A stretch of 7,334 nucleotides of DNA, from NCBI GenBank assembly GCA_021810175.1, contig JAJZJJ010000133.1, positions 1 to 7,334 on the forward strand. Reading direction: 5' to 3'. Below the pieces are notes generated by a model that was not told the origin of the DNA, ran no database searches, and worked only from the letters and a program-made list of their open reading frames with translations. Positions 1 through 6,233 of the stretch are shown piece by piece; positions within the stretch are counted from its first letter, which is position 1; the number at the start of each line of letters is the position of its first letter. The translations under genes and the position numbers were made by a program. The stretch is from Acidobacteriota bacterium (lineage in GTDB: Bacteria > Acidobacteriota > Terriglobia > Terriglobales > Acidobacteriaceae).

Positions 1-106
1 GGCACTCCTCCCCGCAAACTGATGCCGGCGCGTGGACTCTTTCGCTGTGTTAGTGTGAGGTTAAGCTGGATCGGGGCGTCTGCGAGCGTCCCCGCGCTTC
101 GCGTTT
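1..106. other. Upstream region of the first gene, no convincing promoter
   Basis: No gene is supported here. The frame of the first gene is closed upstream by a TAA at 62-64, so that gene cannot begin before this point. A small GC hairpin is visible: CGGGG at 72-76 pairs with CCCCG at 90-94, with an inner CG/CG and one bulged T. It sits just before the start codon. I cannot find a -35/-10 pair with acceptable spacing. The real promoter may lie left of the window edge. Confidence 0.4.
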
Positions 107-424
107 ATGCCGCAACCGCCTAATGCAGTTTCGCCGCCCAATCCGCCGGCGAGTTCTCCCGCGGATTCGCCCCAGCCCTCCCGCGCCGGACGCTGGGTGC
201 AGCGCGCCGATCTCTTCCTCCGCGTCATGATTGGCCTCTACCTCGGCCTCATTCTCTTCTTCCTTCCATGGACGCACCTCTGGATGTTCAATCGCTTCTT
301 CATGTACTACTCCGGCGTGGCGCGCATCATGCAGCATGGCGCCGTCCGCGGCATGGTTTCCGGGCTGGGCCTGCTCAACCTCTGGATCGCCATCTCTGAC
401 GCCATCCACTACAAAGAGGTCTGA
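107..424 (+). CDS. Small two-helix membrane protein, function unknown
   Basis: A 105-residue protein that I do not recognise. Residues 1-28 are very rich in proline, serine and alanine and look disordered. A positively charged patch follows (R26, R29, R33, R39), then a hydrophobic helix at about 37-54 and a second at about 80-97, joined by an aromatic-rich stretch (WMFNRFFMYYSG, 59-70). This suggests an inner-membrane protein with two spans. The start at ATG 107 lacks a visible Shine-Dalgarno sequence, but the frame is closed by a stop at 62-64 and no ATG, GTG or TTG lies between. The stop is 2 bp before the next start codon, and the ribosome site of the LOG gene lies inside this gene's end, so the two are almost certainly cotranscribed and probably translationally coupled. 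Codon bias matches the neighbours. The gene is likely real; its function is open. Confidence 0.72.
   Translation: MPQPPNAVSPPNPPASSPADSPQPSRAGRWVQRADLFLRVMIGLYLGLILFFLPWTHLWMFNRFFMYYSGVARIMQHGAVRGMVSGLGLLNLWIAISDAIHYKEV
413..419 (+). promoter_or_regulatory. Ribosome binding site of the LOG-family gene
   Basis: AAAGAGG lies 7 nt before ATG 427 and inside the last codons of the upstream small membrane protein gene. It fixes the start of the LOG gene and supports translational coupling of the two. Confidence 0.7.
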
Positions 425-426
425 CC

Positions 427-1356
427 ATGTCCCGCAAACCTCCGGCCCCTCTCGAAAGCGCCGCTCTCGCCTACGAAAACGAGTCCTTCCTCAACAGTCC
501 CGAAGGCCGCATCGTCCGCATCCTCTCCGAGTACACTGAGCCCCTCGCCCGCTTCCGCAGAGAGCGCATCCAGGACACCGTCGTCTTCTTCGGCTCCGCC
601 CGCTTTCGCGCCCTCGACGAAGCCAGCCGCGAGCTCGAGCTCCTCGCCAATACCGGATCGCAGAAACGCGCTCCCGAAGAGGAACAGCCGGCCCGCGCCC
701 CCATCGATGAGGAAACCAGCGAACTCCGCCGCAGGCGCGCCGAGTCCGCCGTGGAGATGGCCCGCTACTACGAGGATGCCCGCCGTCTCGCCTTCCTTCT
801 CACCGAGTGGTCCAAAGATCTCAACTTCCGCAGAAGCCGCTTCGTTGTCACCTCCGGCGGCGGCCCAGGCATCATGGAAGCCGCCAACCGCGGCGCATGG
901 GAGGCTGGCGGCAAAACCATCGGCCTGAACATCAAGCTCCCCTTCGAGCAGATGCCCAACCGCTACGTGACGCCCGAGCTCAACTTCGAGTTCCACTACT
1001 TCTTCATGCGCAAGTACTGGTTCGCCTATCTGGCAAAGGCTCTGGTCGTCTTTCCCGGAGGCTTCGGCACCCTCGACGAAATGTTCGAGATCCTCACCCT
1101 CTCCCAGACCGAGAAGCTCGCCAAGCAGATCACCGTCGTGCTCTACGGCTCCTCTTACTGGCAGAACGTCATCAACCTCGACGTCCTCGTCGACAAGGGC
1201 GCTATCTCCCCACGCGACCGTGAGCTGTTCCAGATAGCCGACACGCCCGAGCAGGCATTTCAGCTCCTCCAGGCAGGCCTGACAAAGAACCACCTGGAAT
1301 CCGCCCGCGCCTCTGAGACCGCCGGTGGCCCAACCGCCGACCAGTCGGAACGCTGA
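427..1356 (+). CDS. LOG-family protein (TIGR00730-type Rossmann fold)
   Basis: A 309-residue member of the LOG / 'lysine decarboxylase-like' family. Characterised LOG proteins are phosphoribohydrolases that cleave nucleoside 5'-monophosphates (cytokinin ribotides, AMP) to free base plus ribose 5-phosphate. The diagnostic motifs are present: FFGSAR at 54-59, GGGPGIME at 144-151, FFMRKYW at 192-198 with the conserved Arg195-Lys196, and PGGFGTLDE at 210-218, the PGGxGTxxE signature. The protein is longer than the classic LOG of about 190 residues. It has an N-terminal extension of about 50 residues and a charged insert at about 75-105 rich in Glu, Arg and Pro. The C-terminal 20 residues look disordered. 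It is probably cytoplasmic. The start is set by the ribosome site 7 nt upstream. Family assignment is firm. The substrate is not, and a cytokinin role in this organism is only one option; nucleotide salvage is equally possible. Confidence 0.93.
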   Translation: MSRKPPAPLESAALAYENESFLNSPEGRIVRILSEYTEPLARFRRERIQDTVVFFGSARFRALDEASRELELLANTGSQKRAPEEEQPARAPIDEETSELRRRRAESAVEMARYYEDARRLAFLLTEWSKDLNFRRSRFVVTSGGGPGIMEAANRGAWEAGGKTIGLNIKLPFEQMPNRYVTPELNFEFHYFFMRKYWFAYLAKALVVFPGGFGTLDEMFEILTLSQTEKLAKQITVVLYGSSYWQNVINLDVLVDKGAISPRDRELFQIADTPEQAFQLLQAGLTKNHLESARASETAGGPTADQSER

Positions 1357-1401
1357 AAGCCCGGCCTTCCCACCGGCCCCGCTAACTCGGCAGCCCCGCC
1401 A

Positions 1402-2064
1402 CTATTTGGCCTTCAGCACCTTTCCCGTGCTGGCGTCCACCCACACCGCATAACCGGCCTTCGCCGTGCCCCACTGCACATACCAGACCGGCGCATGGAA
1501 CCGGTACGTCGCGCCCAGCTCCAGAGACGTCAGCATCTTGTCGGGATTCTTCTTCAGCCAGCGGGCTGCGTCCGCCGCGGCTGTCTGGTACGCTGCCTCG
1601 GAATCCACCTTGAACAGCGACAGTTCGACCGGCATGGCGTCATGCGTGATTCCGTGCCACGCCAGCTCCGCGCCCGCGTCCAGCCCCCGAAAGATCTCCG
1701 GCGGCGCGCTGGCGATCGAGTACGAGTACACCCGGTATTTCCCCGTGCTCGGCGACGCGATGATCGCCTCCCACATCGCCGCTTTGCCGTCCGCATTGGT
1801 GAAACCCGGCACCTCTTTTGCCGAGAGCCGGATCAGCTTCGCGCCCGGCGACCATTCATGCGCCGCCCTGTACATCAGCGCAAACGCCTTCTTCGCGCTG
1901 ACCGGTTCCGGAGCTGCCGCCGGCTGCACCGCCGTCTCCGGCGACGCTGCCGCGCTTTGGCTGGGAGTCTTCGCCGATTTTGAACAACCCGCTGCCAGCA
2001 GAACGGCGAGAGTCAGCGATAATGCCGCCCACTTCCCCATCGAATATCGAGCCATAGTTCTCAT
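1402..2064 (-). CDS. Lipoprotein with PepSY-like C-terminus, function unknown
   Basis: A 220-residue predicted lipoprotein. The N-terminus has basic residues, a hydrophobic stretch (about 12-24) and a lipobox LAAGC with Cys27 as the lipidation site. An Ala/Pro/Ser linker of about 30 residues follows, and the rest looks globular. The last 25 residues (VWYVQWGTAKAGYAVWVDASTGKVL) have the strand-turn-strand pattern with D-A-S-T-G-K-V-L typical of PepSY-type domains, but I cannot confirm a full domain. The frame is open up to an ATG at 2140-2142, which would add 26 residues. I prefer ATG 2062-2064 because GGGAGG lies 6 nt upstream and the signal sequence then starts correctly. The gene converges on the LOG gene with a 45 bp gap and follows argG on the same strand after 136 bp, with its own possible promoter. 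I do not recognise the family; an envelope location is the safest statement. Confidence 0.8.
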   Translation of the reverse strand: MRTMARYSMGKWAALSLTLAVLLAAGCSKSAKTPSQSAAASPETAVQPAAAPEPVSAKKAFALMYRAAHEWSPGAKLIRLSAKEVPGFTNADGKAAMWEAIIASPSTGKYRVYSYSIASAPPEIFRGLDAGAELAWHGITHDAMPVELSLFKVDSEAAYQTAAADAARWLKKNPDKMLTSLELGATYRFHAPVWYVQWGTAKAGYAVWVDASTGKVLKAK

Positions 2065-2070
2065 CGCAGT

Positions 2071-2076
2071 CCTCCC
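2071..2076 (-). promoter_or_regulatory. Ribosome binding site deciding the lipoprotein start
   Basis: On the minus strand the bases read GGGAGG, 6 nt before ATG 2062-2064. This is a strong Shine-Dalgarno match. It argues against the longer open frame that begins at 2142, which has no comparable site. Confidence 0.75.
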
Positions 2077-2084
2077 TTCTGCCG

Positions 2085-2116
2085 CTGCCGCCGCTGCATC
2101 CTGCCAACGGCGGCAG
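2085..2116 (-). other. GC-rich hairpin in the lipoprotein leader
   Basis: CTGCCGCC (2085-2092) and GGCGGCAG (2109-2116) form a perfect 8-bp stem with a 16-nt loop. It lies just upstream of the lipoprotein ribosome site on the minus strand. No T-run follows in either direction, so it is not a typical intrinsic terminator. It could stabilise the messenger or influence translation. Confidence 0.45.
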
Positions 2117-2120
2117 ACAG

Positions 2121-2148
2121 TTTCTACCTGCACCTGTATCACGTTCCA
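2121..2148 (-). promoter_or_regulatory. Weak promoter candidate for the lipoprotein gene
   Basis: On the minus strand TGGAAC (2148-2143) and TAGAAA (2126-2121) are separated by 16 bp, a spacing that suits a housekeeping sigma promoter. The -35 match is poor. The predicted leader would be about 50 nt. A CRP-like palindrome lies just upstream (2160-2175). Confidence 0.22.
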
Positions 2149-2159
2149 GGCGCTCTCGA

Positions 2160-2175
2160 TGTGACTGCGGTCACC
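2160..2175. promoter_or_regulatory. CRP/FNR-family-like palindrome
   Basis: TGTGA-N6-TCACC matches the well-known CRP half-site arrangement TGTGA-N6-TCACA at 9 of 10 fixed positions. The inner GTGAC/GTCAC arms are perfectly symmetric. It lies in the gap between argG and the lipoprotein gene, about 95 bp before the lipoprotein start and upstream of its candidate promoter. Whether a CRP-type regulator with this specificity exists in the host cannot be seen here. Confidence 0.35.
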
Positions 2176-2200
2176 CGCTCCCGCCGCATCGCAAACCGCT

Positions 2201-3583
<1,383 letters not shown>

Positions 3584-3589
3584 TCAATA

Positions 3590-3627
3590 AGAATCAGTGC
3601 TTCAGTTGCAGCTTCTTGACTGATTCT
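3590..3627. repeat. 9-bp inverted repeat between argG and the transporter
   Basis: AGAATCAGT (3590-3598) and ACTGATTCT (3619-3627) are perfect inverted copies with a 20-bp spacer. The inner edge is 25 bp before the argG start codon on the minus strand. It could be a two-site operator on DNA or a stem-loop in the argG leader. It does not match the E. coli ARG box pattern well (TGAAT-W4-ATTCA), so ArgR control is not supported. Confidence 0.5.
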
Positions 3628-3642
3628 AGAGCCTGCTATTCG
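3616..3642 (+). promoter_or_regulatory. Weak promoter candidate for the EamA transporter
   Basis: TTGACT (3616-3621) is a good -35 match, but the best -10 candidate, TATTCG (3637-3642), is poor and the spacer is only 15 bp. The -35 overlaps the right arm of the inverted repeat. Low confidence. Confidence 0.18.
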
Positions 3643-3655
3643 CTTTCGCGCTGAT

Positions 3656-3706
3656 CCGCCGGCATTCGGTCCCCGCCGGCATCCGCGCCCCGCCGCCCCG
3701 CCGCAA
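3656..3706. repeat. 17-bp-period direct repeat with GCCGGC cores
   Basis: CCGCCGGCAT occurs at 3656-3665 and again at 3673-3682, exactly 17 bp apart. A degenerate third unit begins at 3690 (CCGCCGCCCC). The two good copies each carry the palindrome GCCGGC. The block lies between the argG inverted repeat and the transporter start. It may be a set of protein-binding sites or simple GC-rich drift. Confidence 0.4.
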
Positions 3707-3738
3707 TCCGCAGACGGCCTTTACCATGGAATTACCTC

Positions 3739-4722
3739 ATGGATTCCGCATCCCCTGCTGCTTCTGCTCACCCAACCCGGATGGCCATCGCTCTGGCTTT
3801 CGTCAGCGTTTACATCTGCTGGGGCGCGACCTACACCGCCATGAGCATCGGCGTCCGCCTGCTCCCCGCGCCCATCCTCGCCGGAACCCGCATGATTATC
3901 GGCGCCACCATCATGCTCACCGCCTGCGCCCTCGCCGGCAAAAAGCTCTTCTACGACCGCCGCACCATGGGATGGCTCGCCCTCGTCGGCTTCCTCATGC
4001 TCTTCTGCGGCAACGTCGGCCTGGTCTGGAGCGAGAAATACGTGCCTAGCGGCCTCGCCGCCCTCATTGTCGCCATCATGCCGTTGCAGGCCGCCATCAT
4101 CGAGAGCCTCCTGCCCTCCGGGGAACGCCTCCGGCGTCGCGGCATCCTCGGCCTCCTGCTCGGCCTCGTGGCGCTCGGCGCTCTGCTCTGGCCCCGCCTC
4201 CATGAAGCCCTCGAGCCTCACCAGGCAGGCCGGACCATGCTCCTGCTTCCTGCCCTGGTGCTTCTGCTCGGAACCCTGAGCTTCGCCAGCGGCTCCGTGA
4301 TCTTCCGCCATCAGCGGCTTCCCGTGCACCCGCTCGTCGCCGCGGGATGGGAGATGTTCGTTGCCGGAGTCTGCAATCTTATCCTCGCCACCTCCCTCTG
4401 GCAGTGGCCCTATGCCGTTTGGAATGAGCGCAGCTGGGCCGCCATCGGCTACCTGGTGCTCTTCGGCTCCCTCCTCGGTTTCTCCTGCTATATCTGGCTC
4501 ATCCACCACGTTCCCGTCGCCAAAGTCGCCACCTATGCCTATGTCAATCCAGTGGTTGCGGTCATTCTGGGGGCTTTGGTTCTGGGAGAGCACATGCAGC
4601 GGTCCGAATACTTCGGCATGGTCGCCGTGCTCGGCGCCGTCGCTCTGGTCACCTCCTCGCAGATGAAAAGCGGCCGCAAGGCTGCCGAAATCGAAGTCAA
4701 TCCCGTCGAAAGCGAGGCATAA
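3739..4722 (+). CDS. EamA/DMT-family transporter
   Basis: A 327-residue integral membrane protein of the drug/metabolite transporter superfamily, with two EamA repeats and about ten helices. Known members export amino acids, purines or other small metabolites. The first repeat shows the typical WGATYTAMS (28-36) and the R51 position after the second helix start, then ALIVAIMPLQAAIIESLLP (108-126) followed by GERL. The second repeat shows YVNPVVAVILGALVLGEHM beginning at 268, the usual P-x-x-A...GE pattern. Residues 1-14 are a soluble leader and the C-terminal 20 residues are a charged tail. The length fits the family (about 290-330). The start at ATG 3739 has only a weak GGAA upstream; an internal ATG at 3781 is an alternative that would remove the leader. 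The gene is divergent from argG, sharing a 173 bp control region. Substrate unknown; the YedA-like group is the nearest I can name from memory. Confidence 0.9.
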   Translation: MDSASPAASAHPTRMAIALAFVSVYICWGATYTAMSIGVRLLPAPILAGTRMIIGATIMLTACALAGKKLFYDRRTMGWLALVGFLMLFCGNVGLVWSEKYVPSGLAALIVAIMPLQAAIIESLLPSGERLRRRGILGLLLGLVALGALLWPRLHEALEPHQAGRTMLLLPALVLLLGTLSFASGSVIFRHQRLPVHPLVAAGWEMFVAGVCNLILATSLWQWPYAVWNERSWAAIGYLVLFGSLLGFSCYIWLIHHVPVAKVATYAYVNPVVAVILGALVLGEHMQRSEYFGMVAVLGAVALVTSSQMKSGRKAAEIEVNPVESEA

Positions 4723-4807
4723 ACATACCGTCCCCTGCCATGGCCCGCCGGGGTTCCGGACGCCCTCAAAGAATTCTCCGCCTTCAGGTTGCCCTCGCCA
4801 CAGCTTC

Positions 4808-4864
4808 TCCCATCCAGATAAGATGGATGGGAACTCCTCACCCGGATTCCCATCCTTTCCGGGT
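4808..4864 (+). promoter_or_regulatory. Mutually exclusive hairpins, possible leader switch
   Basis: Stem A pairs TCCCATCCA (4808-4816) with TGGATGGGA (4824-4832), 9 bp with a 7-nt loop. Stem C pairs ACCCGGA (4840-4846) with TCCGGGT (4858-4864), 7 bp. Stem B pairs GGATGGGAA (4825-4833) with TTCCCATCC (4847-4855), 9 bp, using the right arm of A and the loop of C. A plus C and B therefore exclude each other. This is the layout expected of a conformational switch, but no transcript evidence is available and no known riboswitch class is recognised. Confidence 0.3.
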
Positions 4865-4891
4865 ATTGCTGCCGCGGATACTGGGCCCTTA

Positions 4892-4920
4892 TTGAACAAG
4901 CTTTTTCCCCTCCGTAATGC
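4892..4920 (+). promoter_or_regulatory. Promoter candidate for the PHP-domain gene
   Basis: TTGAAC (4892-4897) and TAATGC (4915-4920) are separated by the ideal 17 bp. The -10 match is weak. The start of transcription would fall near 4927, giving a leader of about 50 nt before ATG 4976. Confidence 0.25.
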
Positions 4921-4929
4921 CCTGTTCAA
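4892..4929. repeat. 7-bp inverted repeat over promoter candidate
   Basis: TTGAACA (4892-4898) and TGTTCAA (4923-4929) are perfect inverted copies with a 24-bp spacer. The left arm overlaps the possible -35 TTGAAC, and the right arm overlaps the predicted transcription start. Confidence 0.4.
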
Positions 4930-4965
4930 GGTGCATGCGGATACTGGCCTCAGGACTGCGCCCAC

Positions 4966-4971
4966 GGGAGG
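4966..4971 (+). promoter_or_regulatory. Ribosome binding site deciding the PHP gene start
   Basis: GGGAGG lies 4 nt before ATG 4976. It is the only good Shine-Dalgarno match near any in-frame start and favours ATG 4976 over ATG 4823. Confidence 0.7.
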
Positions 4972-4975
4972 ATTC

Positions 4976-6145
4976 ATGGCCGAACTGCGAAAGATCTCCT
5001 ATCTCTGGAAAGACCCCGAAACCGCAAAGGACTACGCGACCGCTGTTTCGCTCCACAGCCACACCAATCAATCCAGGGAAACGCTCGACTTTCTCGCCAC
5101 TCTCGGCAACCAGTACCCCCTGCTGCGCCCGCTGCTCGCTCACTACGAGCGCCGCTCCCGCGAGCGCCACAACACTCCCGTCAACTACGCCCTCGCCTAC
5201 TGGACCCCGCCCCTGACTCCAAAGCTGGCCTTCGACCTGGAGACCGGCCAGATTCAGCGCAAACTCGGCCTCATGCCCCTGGTCTCCATCACCGACCACG
5301 ACACCATCGCCGCCCCCATGCTCCTCCGCACCGTCGCCTCCGCCCGTCATATCCCCGTCTCCGTCGAGTGGAGCGCGCCCTTTGGCGGCGATCAGGCCTT
5401 CCACCTCGGCATCCACAACCTGCCCAGCGATCAGGGCCCCGCCTGGATGAAAGTCTTCGAGGAATACACCGCCAGTCCGAACGAAACAAAGCTCACCGAA
5501 ATCCTGGCCGCCCTCCACGCTCTGCCCAACGTCCTCATCGTCTTCAACCACCCCATGTGGGACCTCTACCTCATCGGCGAAGACAAGGCCGCCCAGCGCG
5601 TCCGCGATTTCATGGCCGCGAATCACCAGTACATTCACGCTCTGGAACTGAACGGCCTCCGCCACTGGAAAGAGAATCGCGCCGTCAAGCGCATGGCCCA
5701 GCAGTGGAACAAGCTCCTCATCTCCGGCGGCGACCGCCACGGTCTGGAGCCCAACGCCAACGTCAATCTCACCAGCGCCGCCTCCTTCACCGAATTCGTC
5801 CACGAGATTCGCTACGAGGGCCGCAGCCACGTTCTCTTCATGCCGCAGTACGCGCAGCCGTGGAAGCACCGCATCCTGCAGTCCACCCTCGACGCCATCC
5901 GCGACTATCCGGATTTCCCCCAGGGCTCGCAGGTTTGGGACCAGCGCGTCTATCACCCCGATGCCCAGGGCGTCATTCGCCCCATTCGCGAGCTCTGGCC
6001 CGCCGGCGTCGCTCCGGCCTGGATGAACTTCATCATCCGCTCCGTGCTGCTCATGGGCCGCCAGCCCGTATCCGCCAGCCTGCGCCTCGCATGGAGCGAA
6101 TCCCGCGACCTCAAGTTCGCTCTCGGCGAAGACGCCATCAGCTAA
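4976..6145 (+). CDS. PHP-domain metal-dependent hydrolase
   Basis: A 389-residue protein with the metal-binding motifs of the PHP (polymerase and histidinol phosphatase) superfamily. Seen in order: SLHSHT with H27 and H29; SITDHDT with D107, H108 and D109; VEW with E131; HLGIHNL with H143 and H147; FNHP with H192; and SGGDRHG with D253 and H255. This set suits a di- or trinuclear metal site for phosphoester hydrolysis in the cytoplasm; no signal peptide is seen. The HxH to DHD distance is about 80 residues, against roughly 25-35 in usual PHP proteins, so a segment at about 45-95 is inserted. About 130 residues follow the last motif, including the aromatic region near YAQPWKHR and a hydrophobic stretch near the C-terminus. 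The start at 4976 follows a strong ribosome site; the frame is open to 4823. It may be its own transcription unit, ending at a terminator shared with the next gene. The substrate is unknown. Confidence 0.85.
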   Translation: MAELRKISYLWKDPETAKDYATAVSLHSHTNQSRETLDFLATLGNQYPLLRPLLAHYERRSRERHNTPVNYALAYWTPPLTPKLAFDLETGQIQRKLGLMPLVSITDHDTIAAPMLLRTVASARHIPVSVEWSAPFGGDQAFHLGIHNLPSDQGPAWMKVFEEYTASPNETKLTEILAALHALPNVLIVFNHPMWDLYLIGEDKAAQRVRDFMAANHQYIHALELNGLRHWKENRAVKRMAQQWNKLLISGGDRHGLEPNANVNLTSAASFTEFVHEIRYEGRSHVLFMPQYAQPWKHRILQSTLDAIRDYPDFPQGSQVWDQRVYHPDAQGVIRPIRELWPAGVAPAWMNFIIRSVLLMGRQPVSASLRLAWSESRDLKFALGEDAIS

Positions 6146-6172
6146 TCCGCCAGGTTTCTCATCCGCACAAAA

Positions 6173-6216
6173 AAAATCCGCCGCTGCCCGCGGGCACCCA
6201 GTCAGCGGCGGATTTT
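6173..6216. terminator. Bidirectional intrinsic terminator
   Basis: AAAATCCGCCGCTG (6173-6186) and CAGCGGCGGATTTT (6203-6216) form a perfect 14-bp stem with a 16-nt loop that itself contains CCCGCGGG. An A-run of eight (6169-6176) gives a U-tract for minus-strand transcripts, and TTTTCCTTT gives a shorter one for the plus strand. It lies between two convergent genes, ending at 6145 and 6234, and serves both. Confidence 0.88.
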
Positions 6217-6233
6217 CCTTTCGGTCTGTCGCC

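Larger units (their letters stand above)
4874..4947. repeat. 11-bp direct repeat flanking a promoter candidate
   Basis: GCGGATACTGG occurs at 4874-4884 and 4937-4947, 63 bp apart, which is close to six DNA turns. The copies flank the promoter candidate at 4892-4920. Because 63 is a multiple of three, the repeat also encodes the same residues (ADTG) if the longer N-terminus of the PHP protein were translated. Confidence 0.5.
4723..4975. other. Structured 253-bp intergenic region before the PHP gene
   Basis: This gap holds hairpins at 4808-4864, an 11-bp direct repeat at 4874-4884 and 4937-4947, and an inverted repeat at 4892-4929, each listed separately. The downstream gene's frame is open back to ATG 4823, so 51 further codons could be read in frame. 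No ribosome site precedes that ATG, and the protein pattern there looks non-conserved. No clear intrinsic terminator for the transporter is present, as no T-run follows the hairpins. Confidence 0.5.

Noticed and set aside
409..1293. Long open frame on the minus strand opposite the LOG gene
   Set aside because: It mirrors a gene with firm family motifs. Its Glu/Gly/Ala-rich translation is the usual antisense product of GC-rich coding sequence.
1357..1401. Possible terminator between the convergent LOG and lipoprotein genes
   Set aside because: Only short GGCC-type pairings are visible and there is no T-run in either direction.
2065..2142. 26-residue N-terminal extension of the lipoprotein
   Set aside because: It would put a polar, Ala-rich segment before the signal peptide and ignore the strong ribosome site at 2071-2076.
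3590..3627. ARG box (ArgR operator) in front of argG
   Set aside because: The inverted repeat lacks the TGAAT/ATTCA arms with short A/T spacing that define known ARG boxes.
4823..4975. 51-residue N-terminal extension of the PHP protein
   Set aside because: No ribosome site before ATG 4823, which lies in a hairpin loop, while ATG 4976 has GGGAGG 4 nt upstream. Kept as a possibility in the findings.
3721..4977. 418-residue open frame on the minus strand opposite the transporter
   Set aside because: Composition is Glu/Gly/Ala/His-rich with no domain, and it lies antisense to a clear EamA gene.
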